From Chloroflexota bacterium (GTDB taxonomy: Bacteria; Chloroflexota; Anaerolineae; J102), in the NCBI GenBank assembly GCA_029782215.1, contig JAKOVD010000137.1, positions 42,227 to 106,226 of the forward strand: a stretch of DNA of 64,000 nt, given 5' to 3'. The position numbers and the translations under genes are program-made. The notes under the pieces are model-generated. The model saw only the letters and a list, made by a program, of their open reading frames with translations, had not been told where the DNA came from and ran no database searches. Below are positions 8,134 through 16,790 of the stretch, piece after piece (the first letter of the stretch is position 1; each line of letters begins with the position of its first letter).

Positions 8134-8201
8134 TGTCATGCTGAACGAAGTGAAGCATCTCCATCCGTCGGTGGAGACCCTTCGCTGCGCTCAGGGTGAC
8201 A
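8134..8201. repeat. Inverted-repeat element (TGTCA..CTGA.CGAAGTGAAG)
   Basis: The left arm TGTCATGCTGAACGAAGTGA at 8134-8153 pairs imperfectly with the right arm ending GGTGACA at 8201. Together they make a 68-bp palindromic unit between the convergent lipoprotein gene and the 8216-8812 gene. It could work as a weak bidirectional terminator or be a small non-autonomous element. No gene lies in 7968-8215. Confidence 0.55.
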
Positions 8202-8215
8202 GCCTGAAGGGTCTG

Positions 8216-8812
8216 CTACCTGGTCTCCTCTACATCCTGCGTCCAGTGTTCGGGACGGCGCGTGATGCCCCCGGTGCCGACGCTCTCACCCAGGTAGCTG
8301 CCGAGGCAGGCGAGCTCGGTCTTGAAGATGGCCGGCCGGGCGTCGAGAAAGGCGTTGATGGCGTCGAAGATCTCGGCCAGGGTGGTGCCCACGTGACCGT
8401 TGCGCAGGTCGATCAACCACTTGCCCTTGAGCCCGGGCACGTCCCTGGCGATGGGCCGGTTCACCCGCTGCCTGGGCATCAGGAAGAGGTCGACAACGGT
8501 GAACAGGAAATAGTGCCCCCGGACGTTGTCGCGGACGATCAGGCCGGAGTTGGGGGCGAACGCCAGCACCTTGCGGGCAGCCAGATCGTCGAGGATGCAA
8601 AGATGTTCCTCGGGGATGCCGGTCTCGGGCCAATGCCGGAGCTGGTAGCGCTGGCGTTTCTCCTTGACGTCAAAGCTGAAGTAGCGGCGCGTCTTGAGAT
8701 CGCCGAAGCCGAAGTCCAGCCGCACGAAGCGCTGGTCATCGGCGACATGCTGGTGGAAGGGAATGCCTTGCTCGCGGAAGTAGCCGGCGATCTCTTGTTC
8801 GAGAGGGATCAT
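8216..8812 (-). CDS. Uncharacterised protein, possible PD-(D/E)XK-type nuclease
   Basis: 198 residues from ATG 8812. I do not recognise a named family. The N-terminal third reads like a restriction-endonuclease-like core: an early acidic residue in FVRLDFGFGD and then a strand FSFDVKEKRQRY with a D-x-K arrangement. Residues about 70-130 are hydrophobic/beta-rich (CILDDLAARKVLAF, GHYFLFTVVDLFLMP) and the C-terminus is helical. No signal peptide or membrane segment is seen. It starts 7 bases after the stop of the small antitoxin-like gene at 8820-9050, so the two are probably one transcript. Calling it a nuclease is inference from pattern only. Confidence 0.55.
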   Translation of the reverse strand: MIPLEQEIAGYFREQGIPFHQHVADDQRFVRLDFGFGDLKTRRYFSFDVKEKRQRYQLRHWPETGIPEEHLCILDDLAARKVLAFAPNSGLIVRDNVRGHYFLFTVVDLFLMPRQRVNRPIARDVPGLKGKWLIDLRNGHVGTTLAEIFDAINAFLDARPAIFKTELACLGSYLGESVGTGGITRRPEHWTQDVEETR

Positions 8813-8819
8813 GGCATGG

Positions 8820-9050
8820 CTACGAGCCGGTCTTCTCGACCAGTCTGCCGGTTACGTACTTGTGCAGGACACTGCCCATCAGCGTCTGGTAGGGGATGCC
8901 CTCTTCCATCGCCCTGATCTTGAGATCCTCCAGGTCCTTTGCCGATAGCCGGATGTTCACCGGCTTCTCCTTGCTCATGGTGCTGCGGGCATAGACGCGG
9001 TGGCGTTCCAGCTTTTCGTTCTTGACATCATCCCACCTAAGAGTCTTCAC
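8820..9050 (-). CDS. CopG/BrnA-type antitoxin-like protein, possibly fused to a BrnT toxin remnant
   Basis: 76 residues from GTG 9050. Residues 25-76, from an internal ATG at 8978 (MSKEKPVNIRLSAKDLEDLK), match the small antitoxins that follow BrnT-type toxins (EEGIPYQTLMGSVLHKYVTGRL). Residues 1-19 (LRWDDVKNEKLERHRV) look like the start of a BrnT toxin (usual pattern xxWDxxKNxxLxxxRG). The two parts are joined in frame with the body of the toxin missing, as an internal deletion would leave. The working product may therefore start at 8978. It may now pair with the downstream 198-residue protein. Confidence 0.6.
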   Translation of the reverse strand: MKTLRWDDVKNEKLERHRVYARSTMSKEKPVNIRLSAKDLEDLKIRAMEEGIPYQTLMGSVLHKYVTGRLVEKTGS

Positions 9051-9511
9051 ACAATCATGCTAGCACATTGGATGCCTATCGTCTACAGGTTCGGAACCGG
9101 GTCTCGGTGCCTCTCAAGAGCCGGGAGGGCAAACGAGAAGGATTTCCCGACTTCCTTTGACTATGGCATCCTGCGAGCGGCCCCGGCAGGCAGGACGCTG
9201 CCTGTGCCCGCAGCATGGGGATGACACAGGGGCGCTCGCCGGCCTGTGCAAAGCATTCCAACGGCCCGTCGATTGTTGCGTGCGGGCCGTGAAGTGCGTC
9301 ACAGGTGACTCAGGCAGTACCATCATCACCGGTCTGCGCCAGGACGTGTCATGTACAGGCAAGACTGGATGATCATCTGCATTTGCCCAAGCTCCGTTCA
9401 CGCTGATGGGCGAAGCCGAGGGCGGGGAATGGCGATGGCGGCAGCCGGCCATGCCTGGCGGTAGTTCGCATGCCGTAACCGGCTGGAGTGGGAATGAGCG
9501 GCGATCCCAGA
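9051..9511. other. Non-coding gap of about 460 bases; no gene seen
   Basis: Lies downstream of the RHS gene and upstream of the antitoxin-like gene, both on the minus strand. Short open frames here have unnatural composition. The only structure noted is a CAGGCAG / CTGCCTG hairpin at 9187-9204. An immunity gene, which would be expected after a toxic RHS tip, is not found. Confidence 0.6.
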
Positions 9512-12500
9512 TCACCCTCGTGTGCCGCCAATGGCGCGCATTGTGCATACGGGACTGTCTGCATTGTCGGCGGTACATTGCGGCGGCTCTGGGATAAGCC
9601 GGTTGATGGCCCGCTCGAAGGCTCTGATCTTCTCCGATATCTCGCCTACGCATAGGGAAGAGTCAAAAAGCATGGTACTCTTGATACCCATACGGAGTGT
9701 AGAACCATCAGGTAGGTCCACTATCAGCCGCGTCTTGCGCCCTGTAATCACAGTGTCTCCTGGTGCAATGTCATATTTCTGACCTTGCTCTAGCCTTCGA
9801 AACACCATGCCAGAACGGAGCGGTTGGCCTTCGCAATAGGTTGGCGTTTGTCCCAGCCAAGCATCACCCTTCACGAAGTACACTTTGATGGCGCAACCGA
9901 GCCCGGAAGGATCGGTTAAGTTGATGGGGTCGTTCCAGACATACCCGTACAGGTTCGTGTCGCCTGCAGCGAACCGGATCGGATCCTTTGCCGTCCACCG
10001 GCCGCTGCTGGGGTCGTAGTCCCTGGCCCCGAAGCGTGTGAGACTGGTGTGCCGATCGTAGAGGCCGCCGGCAAAGCCGAAAGGCTGGAAGCCGGGACGG
10101 GTGTCCAGCAGAACACTACCGAAGGTATCATAATCGAGGCGTTGGGCGATGGCGCCAGTGGCGGCGTTGACCACCAGCCGGACGCTGCCCACCGGATCGT
10201 TGACGAACACATAGGTGTCGCCGTCCCTGACCATGTAGTCCGGGCCGTTGCCGTGGCTGGCGTAGACGAAACGACTCACCATCCGGCTTGCCCCATCCAG
10301 CTCGGCCAGGATCATGTAGTTCTTGTAGAGGAAACCCTGCACCAGGACGCCGTCGACGCGCTTGCCCACGCGACGGTTCAGCGCATCGATGACGTAGCTG
10401 ACGGTGGTGCCATCGGGCTGGTCCACCGAGCGCAGGCTGCCCAATGGATCGTAGTTATAGGTTGTGGTCTTGCCCGCCGCTGTCTGTGTGCGCAGGTCGC
10501 CGTTCGCCGTATAGGTGAAGTGGGTTGCGCCGGCCTGGAGCAGCCGGTCCTGGTCATCGTAGGCGCTGGTCACAGCGCCGCCGGGCGTCGTGTAGGTGAC
10601 ACGGTTCCCGTTCAGGTCGTAGTCGTAACGGGCCGTCATCACCCCATCCTGGTGAACCTCCGACAGACGTCCGGCCTGGTCATAGACGTAACGATAGGTG
10701 TGCTTCACCCCGGAGATGGTCTCCGCCTTCTCGGTGATCCGGCCAACAAGATCGCGCGTGTAGATCGCATCAAACAGGGTGGCGCCGCTGAAGGTCGCTC
10801 GATAACCGGTCAATTCGCCGAATGAGTTGTAGTGGCGCTCTGTGGTCACTCGTCCCGAGGTGGTGCCCATGATCTGACCGCTTGCCGGATCCCGGTTGAT
10901 GAGCAGGTCGCCGGCCTGGACGGCATTTCTGTCGCCATCGTCCACAAAATGAACCGTGTGCGCTCCATTCACGCCGGTGGATGCGACTTCCAGGTCCGAG
11001 TCGAACGTATAGGTGATCGTCCCCGTGATGTCGCCGGACCAGTGTTCTTCGGTCAGGAAGCTGCCGCTGTACTTGAAGGTGCTGGCGTTCCCATCAGAGG
11101 TGCTGATGCCATCCAGATTGCCGGTGGCTGCGTCGTAGGTGTACGTGTAGGTGCGCTGGGGAATGGTGAGTGTGGCGAGGCGCCCGGCAGCGTCGTACGT
11201 ACTCGCCACTTCCTCCCCCCCGGGCTGCTTCTCAAGTGTAGGCTGGCGATCCAGGTTGTAGCCGTAGGCAGTCTGCACCTCGTCCGGTCCTACAGGCGGT
11301 GGGTCGTAGGTGCTGGGCAGATTGACGGGTGTGTAGGTGAATCCATGGCTGGGGCGCGCCGGGGGGGTAATCGCAGTCGTGTTACCGGCGCCGTCATAGT
11401 CAAATCGCACCTCACGACCGTCGGAAAACACATTCTTCACCTCCCTCCCGGCCCCGTCGTACCTGAACTGCAGGCTGTGCTGGATCGGATCGAGCAGGCT
11501 CGCCAGATAGCCGCCAGCGCCGTAACCCAACACCGTCTTGCGCATTTCCTCACCGCTCCCGTGCGTCAGGGTGGCAAGCCGGCCCTGTGGGTCGTATACG
11601 AACTCCATCGGAAACCACCCACGGTTCCGGATCTGCACCATGTGGCCGTTCTCGTCGTATTGGAGCGCCATCCGGCGCCCTTCAGGAGTCGTTGTGGTTA
11701 GCGTGCGAGTCCCGCCATCGTAGACGCTCACGTAGCGATTGCCGTTGATGGTGATGGTGGTTGTGAGCGCCTTGAGGGCTTGAATGTTTCCGGCAGATGC
11801 GTACTGAGCCGTCACCTCCGATGTGGCAGACCAGGTGGGACCGATTGGCAGGGCCAGCTCTGCGCGCTTCGTGACCGGCGCCAGCATCCCCCAGCGCGGG
11901 TCGGGACCGTTGCTGGCGCGCAAGACCATGCCGTCGGTGAAGGTGATGATCGTGCTGGCGTCCACGCCGTATTCGACGTGATTCGACAACCCACCGGGAA
12001 AGGTCACCCTGAGCCGCCGCTCCCCTTTCTTGTAGGTCTCTTCCCGGTATCGGGTGGTGCGACCCAGCGCCGTGGTGAGCGTCACCTCACTGCCCCGGGT
12101 GACGTCGCCGGTGGGCAGCACCTTGGTTCGATGCAGGGTCTTGGAGCCGCCCGCCGGGTCCTCGGCCTTCACCAGCAAGCCCAGGTCGTCGTAGGTGTAG
12201 CTGTAGGTGTAGCCACGCGGATCGGTGCGCGAACTGAGCAAGCCGTCGAACGTGTAGCCGAAATGGGTGGTTTCGCCCGCCGGGTTGGTGATGGTGGCAA
12301 GGTACCCGTTGGCATCCAGTGTGAGCTCCGTCCGCTGCCCGTAAGGCCCCACGATGGCAGCGGGATTCCCATCGGCGTCGCGCACGATACGGGTGATGTT
12401 GCCGTCGCCGTCGGTCTCGGACACCAACCGTCCCTGGTCATCATATCCGAACTCGTGAAGCGGCGAACCGGTGAGAGTGTTCACCGTTCGCTGGAGGCGG

Positions 12501-15500
12501 CCGTCGGCATCAAACCGGTGGAGTTGTTGGCCATCTTCGGCTGGAATGGCCAGCTCGCTGTCCGTCACTCCCGGCATGGGCCAATGGAGACGGCGGATGC
12601 GGTGTTGCTCACCCACCGCCACATACAGGGCGCCATCCGGTCCGATGTCAAGGCCGCGCGGGGAGAGCTGGGCTTCTGTTGAAAGAATGTCATCGCCGTT
12701 GAAAGACGTCAGATTTCGCCCCCGGCCCGCCACCGTGCTGATGATACCATCCGATCTTACCCTGCGGATGCGGCCTTGTCCGATATCGCTGATGTAGACG
12801 CTGCCGTCAACGGCCACGGCGATGGACTCGGGGTCGTCCAGTCGCGCGGATGTTGCGGGGCCGCCGTCACCGAGGGGCGCGGTCAAGGTTGAACCGGCCA
12901 CCGTCGTGATCATGCCGTCCGGCTTGACGCGCCGGACACGCGAGCACAATGGATTTCCGGGGTCGTAGCCCCCTGAATGGGCGATGTAGACGCTGCCGTC
13001 TGGCCCCAGGGCCACATCCGTGACGGCGCACAGCCAGGCAGCGGTCGCCGGGCCATCATCGCCCAGACCGCTCTGCAGGGTCCCCTTGCCGGCAAACGTC
13101 TCGATGACGCCGTCTGGCGCCACCCGGCGCACACGTCCCGTCCATGCGTTCGAACCTTGCTCCGCAATGTACAGGCTGCCATCACGCCCTACCGCGACAC
13201 CCATGGGGCCGTATAACCTTGCCTGCGTGGCCGGCAGGCCGTCTCCGCGCCCGTCGACTGGGCTGCCGCCGCCGGCCACGGTGGTGACCGTGCCGTCTCG
13301 GGCCACCCGGAGCACACGGCCGCCATGGGTGTCGGCGATGTACAGACTGCCATCAGGACCCACATCAAGGTCGTTGGGGAACTCGCCGATGCCGGTGCCG
13401 GGAACGGTGGAAATGATCCCGGCCGTGCTGATATGGCGCACCCTGGTCGACTCAGCCTCGTAGAAGCTGCCGTCCGGCGCCACGGCCACAGCGCGCGGGT
13501 AGTTCAAATCCGCTTTGAGAGCTGGTGTACCGTCGGTCCCCCCCTGCCCGCCGCCCGCCACCGTACCGATGGTCGGATGATCGACCTGGCGCCGTGCGCC
13601 GTCGCCCGGATAGAGCACACGCGTCGTCGGATCATAGGTATGCTGCACGTCCAGGCTCCAACCACCCATGCCCTGACGCCGGGCGTCCCAGACGCGGAAC
13701 TGGCCGTTATGGTCTTGCCACAATGTCATCTCGCCCCGCGCCGGGTCGCCGGTGATCGTGCCGCCGCCGTTGTAGCCGAAGCGATCGGTCGCCAGGTACT
13801 CCATGGGGTAGACGTAGCCGATGCGTACTGTGTAGGGCTGGCCGCCCTGCACCTGGCGGCCATAGGCGTCCAGACCGTCCCAGGTGAAGCGGAAGGTCAG
13901 ATTGGGAACGGGCGCAAAGGAACGTGGTGCCTTGTCGGTACCTGCCACGGAAACGACCAGGTCCACCCTTTTTAGGTTATTTGGCAGAGTGTCCTTGGTT
14001 AGGACGATGTCGAGGGTGCGTGCGTACTTGTAGCCGAAGGTGCGGCTGGTGTCGTAGTGCAGCCGGTAGGGCGTGCCGGTCACCGGCACGTCTTCACCGA
14101 GCGTCTGGTTCTGGCAGGCGATGGTCGAAGAGCCTGTGCTTTCGCAGGTCCCTTCGAAGAACTCAGGCGCCGGATCGGGTGTATCGGGGCGCTCACAAAC
14201 GTCGTTAAGGCAGCGGGTCGCCCAGTTGGCATCCCAACTGGAGAAATGCAGGACACGGTAGCGCCACAGACTCTTGCCTGCAGGGTAGAGCGCGGCCATC
14301 CGGGCGCGTTCGGCGTCGCTGATGCCCCATTTCGCCAGCGTTGCCGGCGGGTCGGCCACCCCGTCCCCGGTCACATCCAGCTCGGCCATGCCGCCGCCGA
14401 TGGCGACGATCATCAGGACGATGCCGCTCTCCGAAGGCACCCAGGCTGCCTTGGCTTTGTCATAGTAGCCTACCGGGACCGTCGTTCCCGCCGGAAAGTC
14501 CAGGAAATTGTCGACGTAGCTGATCACTGGCCGGTCAAAGACCACGTCCTGGGCGCCAGCGGCCAGCGCTTCGTCGGCCGAGAACTCCACGGCGTAGGTG
14601 TAGCCCACATTCGGCGGCAGCTCCGCCGGCATCGCCCTGGGGCCGGTCTCGCCTGTAGTGTACTCCGTGGCCCGGACGTTGAGGGTAGAAAGCGCAACCT
14701 GGGCGGCAGGTCCACCGGTGGCAAGCGTCATGGCCGCGTGTACCCCGGGGGGAAAGAGGAGGGTTGCCCGGCGCGACCCATCCGTGTCGCTGATGACACT
14801 CCCCTGGGCGACCTGGAAGCCAGTCGCTCCGCTCATATCGACATGGGTCACCTGCAGGTCCAATGGGATGAGCACAGCGTCGGGCGCCCACATGTAGTCC
14901 TGCCAGGGTGTGTTCAACTGGCGCTGCAGGGGAAGGAAACCGGTCTTCTCGTATTGGATGGTCAGCAGCCCGCCGCCGTTCACGACCATGTCGAACATGC
15001 CATCTGCCCGGCTGAGGGTCTGGCCCAGCTCCGGGTGATCCAGGATGCTGATGCCCACCCCGGGCAGGGGCTGTTCCTCCCGAGTCAGCACGCGGCCGCG
15101 CAGCACCGCCGTGCGCGTCATCGCGATCGTTCCCGGCTGGACTCCCGTCTGGATGGGATGATCGCCTGTATACAGGAACTCCGTGGCGAAGTGCAGATTG
15201 GCGGCGACGGTCCCGTCGAGGGGCGGGGCCTCCCGCAGAGGGATCACGGCATTGCGCTTCACGCACGGCAGGTAGATGGTGATAAACGCGCCCCCACCCA
15301 TCGCATAGGCCCGTTTTGCCTCTTCGCGCCGCGCTGTTTCCGCGCCCAATGGGCGATTAGGAGGAGTTCGCTCGAAGTCCGCAGCCGCAAGAACTCCGGT
15401 CGCAGATGGATTTAGGTCAGGCGCCGCCGCGACGGGCTGCGGCAGGCCAACTTCGGACCCGGTCGGCGGTGAGGCGGGCGAAACCTGCGCTCTGGTGAGC

Positions 15501-15544
15501 AGACAGATCAGAGCAAGCAGAACAACAGACCATCGCGCAGCCAT
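9512..15544 (-). CDS. Secreted RHS/YD-repeat protein with NHL repeats
   Basis: 2010 residues from ATG 15544. Order: signal peptide 1-24; carboxypeptidase-regulatory-like beta domain about 143-230 (TAVLRGRVLTREEQPLPGVG); mixed beta region to 600 with FTWDGLDAYGRQVQGG; about six NHL repeats 655-1010 (AVAPDGS.Y, VGPDGSLYIAD, VGRDGSLYIAE); YD repeats about 1010-1800 (YDDQGRLVSETDGDGN, YDQAGRLSEV); conserved RHS core (GARDYDPSSGRWTAKDPIRF, then NPINLTDPSG); and a 127-residue tip at 1884-2010. The layout recalls teneurin-like RHS proteins: a shell enclosing a C-terminal effector. The tip does not look like a known toxin; GDTVITGRKTRLIVDLPDGS resembles a FecR-like beta domain. Secretion via Sec is likely; adhesion or contact-dependent competition is possible. 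Confidence 0.9.
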   Translation of the reverse strand: MAARWSVVLLALICLLTRAQVSPASPPTGSEVGLPQPVAAAPDLNPSATGVLAAADFERTPPNRPLGAETARREEAKRAYAMGGGAFITIYLPCVKRNAVIPLREAPPLDGTVAANLHFATEFLYTGDHPIQTGVQPGTIAMTRTAVLRGRVLTREEQPLPGVGISILDHPELGQTLSRADGMFDMVVNGGGLLTIQYEKTGFLPLQRQLNTPWQDYMWAPDAVLIPLDLQVTHVDMSGATGFQVAQGSVISDTDGSRRATLLFPPGVHAAMTLATGGPAAQVALSTLNVRATEYTTGETGPRAMPAELPPNVGYTYAVEFSADEALAAGAQDVVFDRPVISYVDNFLDFPAGTTVPVGYYDKAKAAWVPSESGIVLMIVAIGGGMAELDVTGDGVADPPATLAKWGISDAERARMAALYPAGKSLWRYRVLHFSSWDANWATRCLNDVCERPDTPDPAPEFFEGTCESTGSSTIACQNQTLGEDVPVTGTPYRLHYDTSRTFGYKYARTLDIVLTKDTLPNNLKRVDLVVSVAGTDKAPRSFAPVPNLTFRFTWDGLDAYGRQVQGGQPYTVRIGYVYPMEYLATDRFGYNGGGTITGDPARGEMTLWQDHNGQFRVWDARRQGMGGWSLDVQHTYDPTTRVLYPGDGARRQVDHPTIGTVAGGGQGGTDGTPALKADLNYPRAVAVAPDGSFYEAESTRVRHISTAGIISTVPGTGIGEFPNDLDVGPDGSLYIADTHGGRVLRVARDGTVTTVAGGGSPVDGRGDGLPATQARLYGPMGVAVGRDGSLYIAEQGSNAWTGRVRRVAPDGVIETFAGKGTLQSGLGDDGPATAAWLCAVTDVALGPDGSVYIAHSGGYDPGNPLCSRVRRVKPDGMITTVAGSTLTAPLGDGGPATSARLDDPESIAVAVDGSVYISDIGQGRIRRVRSDGIISTVAGRGRNLTSFNGDDILSTEAQLSPRGLDIGPDGALYVAVGEQHRIRRLHWPMPGVTDSELAIPAEDGQQLHRFDADGRLQRTVNTLTGSPLHEFGYDDQGRLVSETDGDGNITRIVRDADGNPAAIVGPYGQRTELTLDANGYLATITNPAGETTHFGYTFDGLLSSRTDPRGYTYSYTYDDLGLLVKAEDPAGGSKTLHRTKVLPTGDVTRGSEVTLTTALGRTTRYREETYKKGERRLRVTFPGGLSNHVEYGVDASTIITFTDGMVLRASNGPDPRWGMLAPVTKRAELALPIGPTWSATSEVTAQYASAGNIQALKALTTTITINGNRYVSVYDGGTRTLTTTTPEGRRMALQYDENGHMVQIRNRGWFPMEFVYDPQGRLATLTHGSGEEMRKTVLGYGAGGYLASLLDPIQHSLQFRYDGAGREVKNVFSDGREVRFDYDGAGNTTAITPPARPSHGFTYTPVNLPSTYDPPPVGPDEVQTAYGYNLDRQPTLEKQPGGEEVASTYDAAGRLATLTIPQRTYTYTYDAATGNLDGISTSDGNASTFKYSGSFLTEEHWSGDITGTITYTFDSDLEVASTGVNGAHTVHFVDDGDRNAVQAGDLLINRDPASGQIMGTTSGRVTTERHYNSFGELTGYRATFSGATLFDAIYTRDLVGRITEKAETISGVKHTYRYVYDQAGRLSEVHQDGVMTARYDYDLNGNRVTYTTPGGAVTSAYDDQDRLLQAGATHFTYTANGDLRTQTAAGKTTTYNYDPLGSLRSVDQPDGTTVSYVIDALNRRVGKRVDGVLVQGFLYKNYMILAELDGASRMVSRFVYASHGNGPDYMVRDGDTYVFVNDPVGSVRLVVNAATGAIAQRLDYDTFGSVLLDTRPGFQPFGFAGGLYDRHTSLTRFGARDYDPSSGRWTAKDPIRFAAGDTNLYGYVWNDPINLTDPSGLGCAIKVYFVKGDAWLGQTPTYCEGQPLRSGMVFRRLEQGQKYDIAPGDTVITGRKTRLIVDLPDGSTLRMGIKSTMLFDSSLCVGEISEKIRAFERAINRLIPEPPQCTADNADSPVCTMRAIGGTRG

Positions 15545-15835
15545 CCTGCACCTCCTGCAAAACGCGGCAGCCGGTTACCAACCCAGATCGGTTTCGAGCC
15601 TCAAATCGGCTGCACATACGCCTGTTCATCACCTTCTCGCTGGAAGTGTCGCCTACGTCATGACGCCAATGCCATAGTCCAGCCTATTTGTACACTGTAT
15701 CACAACCGCAGTGCTTTGACAGGAAACTAGGCTCCAATCCCACCGCTGGCTGATACCGGCCGGCGCCATGGGCGCCAGGCTTGGTCCAGCCAATAGGACC
15801 GTGACAGGCTTGAGGTACGTGCGAGAGCCCGGCTG
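15545..15835. other. Gap of about 290 bases between the DNA methyltransferase and RHS genes
   Basis: Should hold the promoter of the RHS gene (minus strand) and the 3' end of the methyltransferase operon. I see no convincing -35/-10 pair. A GGCGCC-ATG-GGCGCC palindrome stands near 15765-15780. Confidence 0.4.
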
Positions 15836-16735
15836 TCAGGATTGGGGACCGCCCACCCCGTTGGCGATGCGGCGCCGCGCCAGCTCCGCATAAGCCGGGT
15901 CCAGCTCGTAGCCCACATAGTGGCGCCCCGCCTGCAGGGCGGCAATGGCCGTCGAGCCGCTACCCAGGAACGGGTCAAGGACGACATCGTCCTTGAAGGT
16001 GTAGAGCTCGATCAGCCGGCGCGGCAGCTCGACCGGAAAGGGCGCCGGATGGCCAACCCGGCGCGCCGATTCGGTCGGAAACCGCCAGATGCTCTTGGTC
16101 CATTCCAGGAAGTCGTCACGGCTGATGGTCGACTCCCGGCCCTTGCCGGGTCGCTGGAAGCGGTCGCGGGAGTACACCAGGATGTATTCATGCGTGTCGC
16201 GGATAGTGGGATTGCTGGCGGAACGCCAGCTTCCCCAGGCGGTGCTGGCGCCGGCGCTGGACCCCTTGTCCCATACGATCTCCCCGCGCATGAGGAAGCC
16301 TTCCTCGTGCATGACCTGGTTGATGTAGCTGCTCAGCGGGATGTAGGGTTTGCGCCCCAGGTTGGCGACGTTGATGCAGGCCCTGCCCCCGGGCGTCAGC
16401 ACCCGGTAGGTCTCGCGAAAGACGCCGCGCAGCAGGTCCAGGTACTCCTTTAGGGTCAGGTCGGCGTCGTAGTCCTTACGGGCGTTGTAGGGCGGCGACG
16501 TCACCATCAGGTGGACGCAGGCGTCGGGAAGGGCGGTCATGGCCCTGCTGTCGCCCACCTGCACGGTGTCGAGCACCTCGGACGGAACCGGCTGCTCCAC
16601 CGCCGCCGCACCCTCTGCCTGCGGGGCCTGATCGCCGTACATCCTGCCGGCATAGAAGTAGCTGGCATCGTGCGCAATGCGCCCGGCCGTGCCGAAGGTG
16701 GAGGTTTGGGTGCTGCGTGAGCGCTGGCGGGCCAT
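15836..16735 (-). CDS. Site-specific DNA methyltransferase (TSPPY type, N4-cytosine or N6-adenine)
   Basis: 299 residues from ATG 16735. The catalytic motif TSPPYNARKDYD appears early (about 80-91) and the SAM-binding motif DPFLGSGSTAIAALQAG near the C-terminus, the beta-class order shared by N4-cytosine and some N6-adenine enzymes. Also seen is FPVELPRRLIELYTFKDD just before the SAM motif, as usual. The first 45 residues are unrelated and perhaps disordered. No restriction endonuclease neighbours it, so it may be an orphan (regulatory or housekeeping) methylase. It is 14 bases after tag, as the last gene of a five-gene minus-strand run. Confidence 0.88.
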   Translation of the reverse strand: MARQRSRSTQTSTFGTAGRIAHDASYFYAGRMYGDQAPQAEGAAAVEQPVPSEVLDTVQVGDSRAMTALPDACVHLMVTSPPYNARKDYDADLTLKEYLDLLRGVFRETYRVLTPGGRACINVANLGRKPYIPLSSYINQVMHEEGFLMRGEIVWDKGSSAGASTAWGSWRSASNPTIRDTHEYILVYSRDRFQRPGKGRESTISRDDFLEWTKSIWRFPTESARRVGHPAPFPVELPRRLIELYTFKDDVVLDPFLGSGSTAIAALQAGRHYVGYELDPAYAELARRRIANGVGGPQS

Positions 16736-16747
16736 GAACGAACTACA

Positions 16748-16790
16748 CGTTAGAACGTTGAAACGTTCGAACGTTCGAACGTTCCAACGT
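16748..16790. repeat. AACGTT short tandem repeat
   Basis: About five AACGTT cores at 8-9 base steps (AGAACGTTG, AAACGTTCG, AACGTTCG, AACGTTCC). The array forms the last dozen codons and stop of tag and fills the gap to the methyltransferase gene, so tag ends in a repeat-encoded tail (VGTFERSNVSTF). Confidence 0.8.

Noticed and set aside
9114..9653. Open frame downstream of the RHS gene as an immunity gene
   Set aside because: Overlaps the RHS end and has Arg/Pro/Ser-rich shadow composition with no domain or start site.
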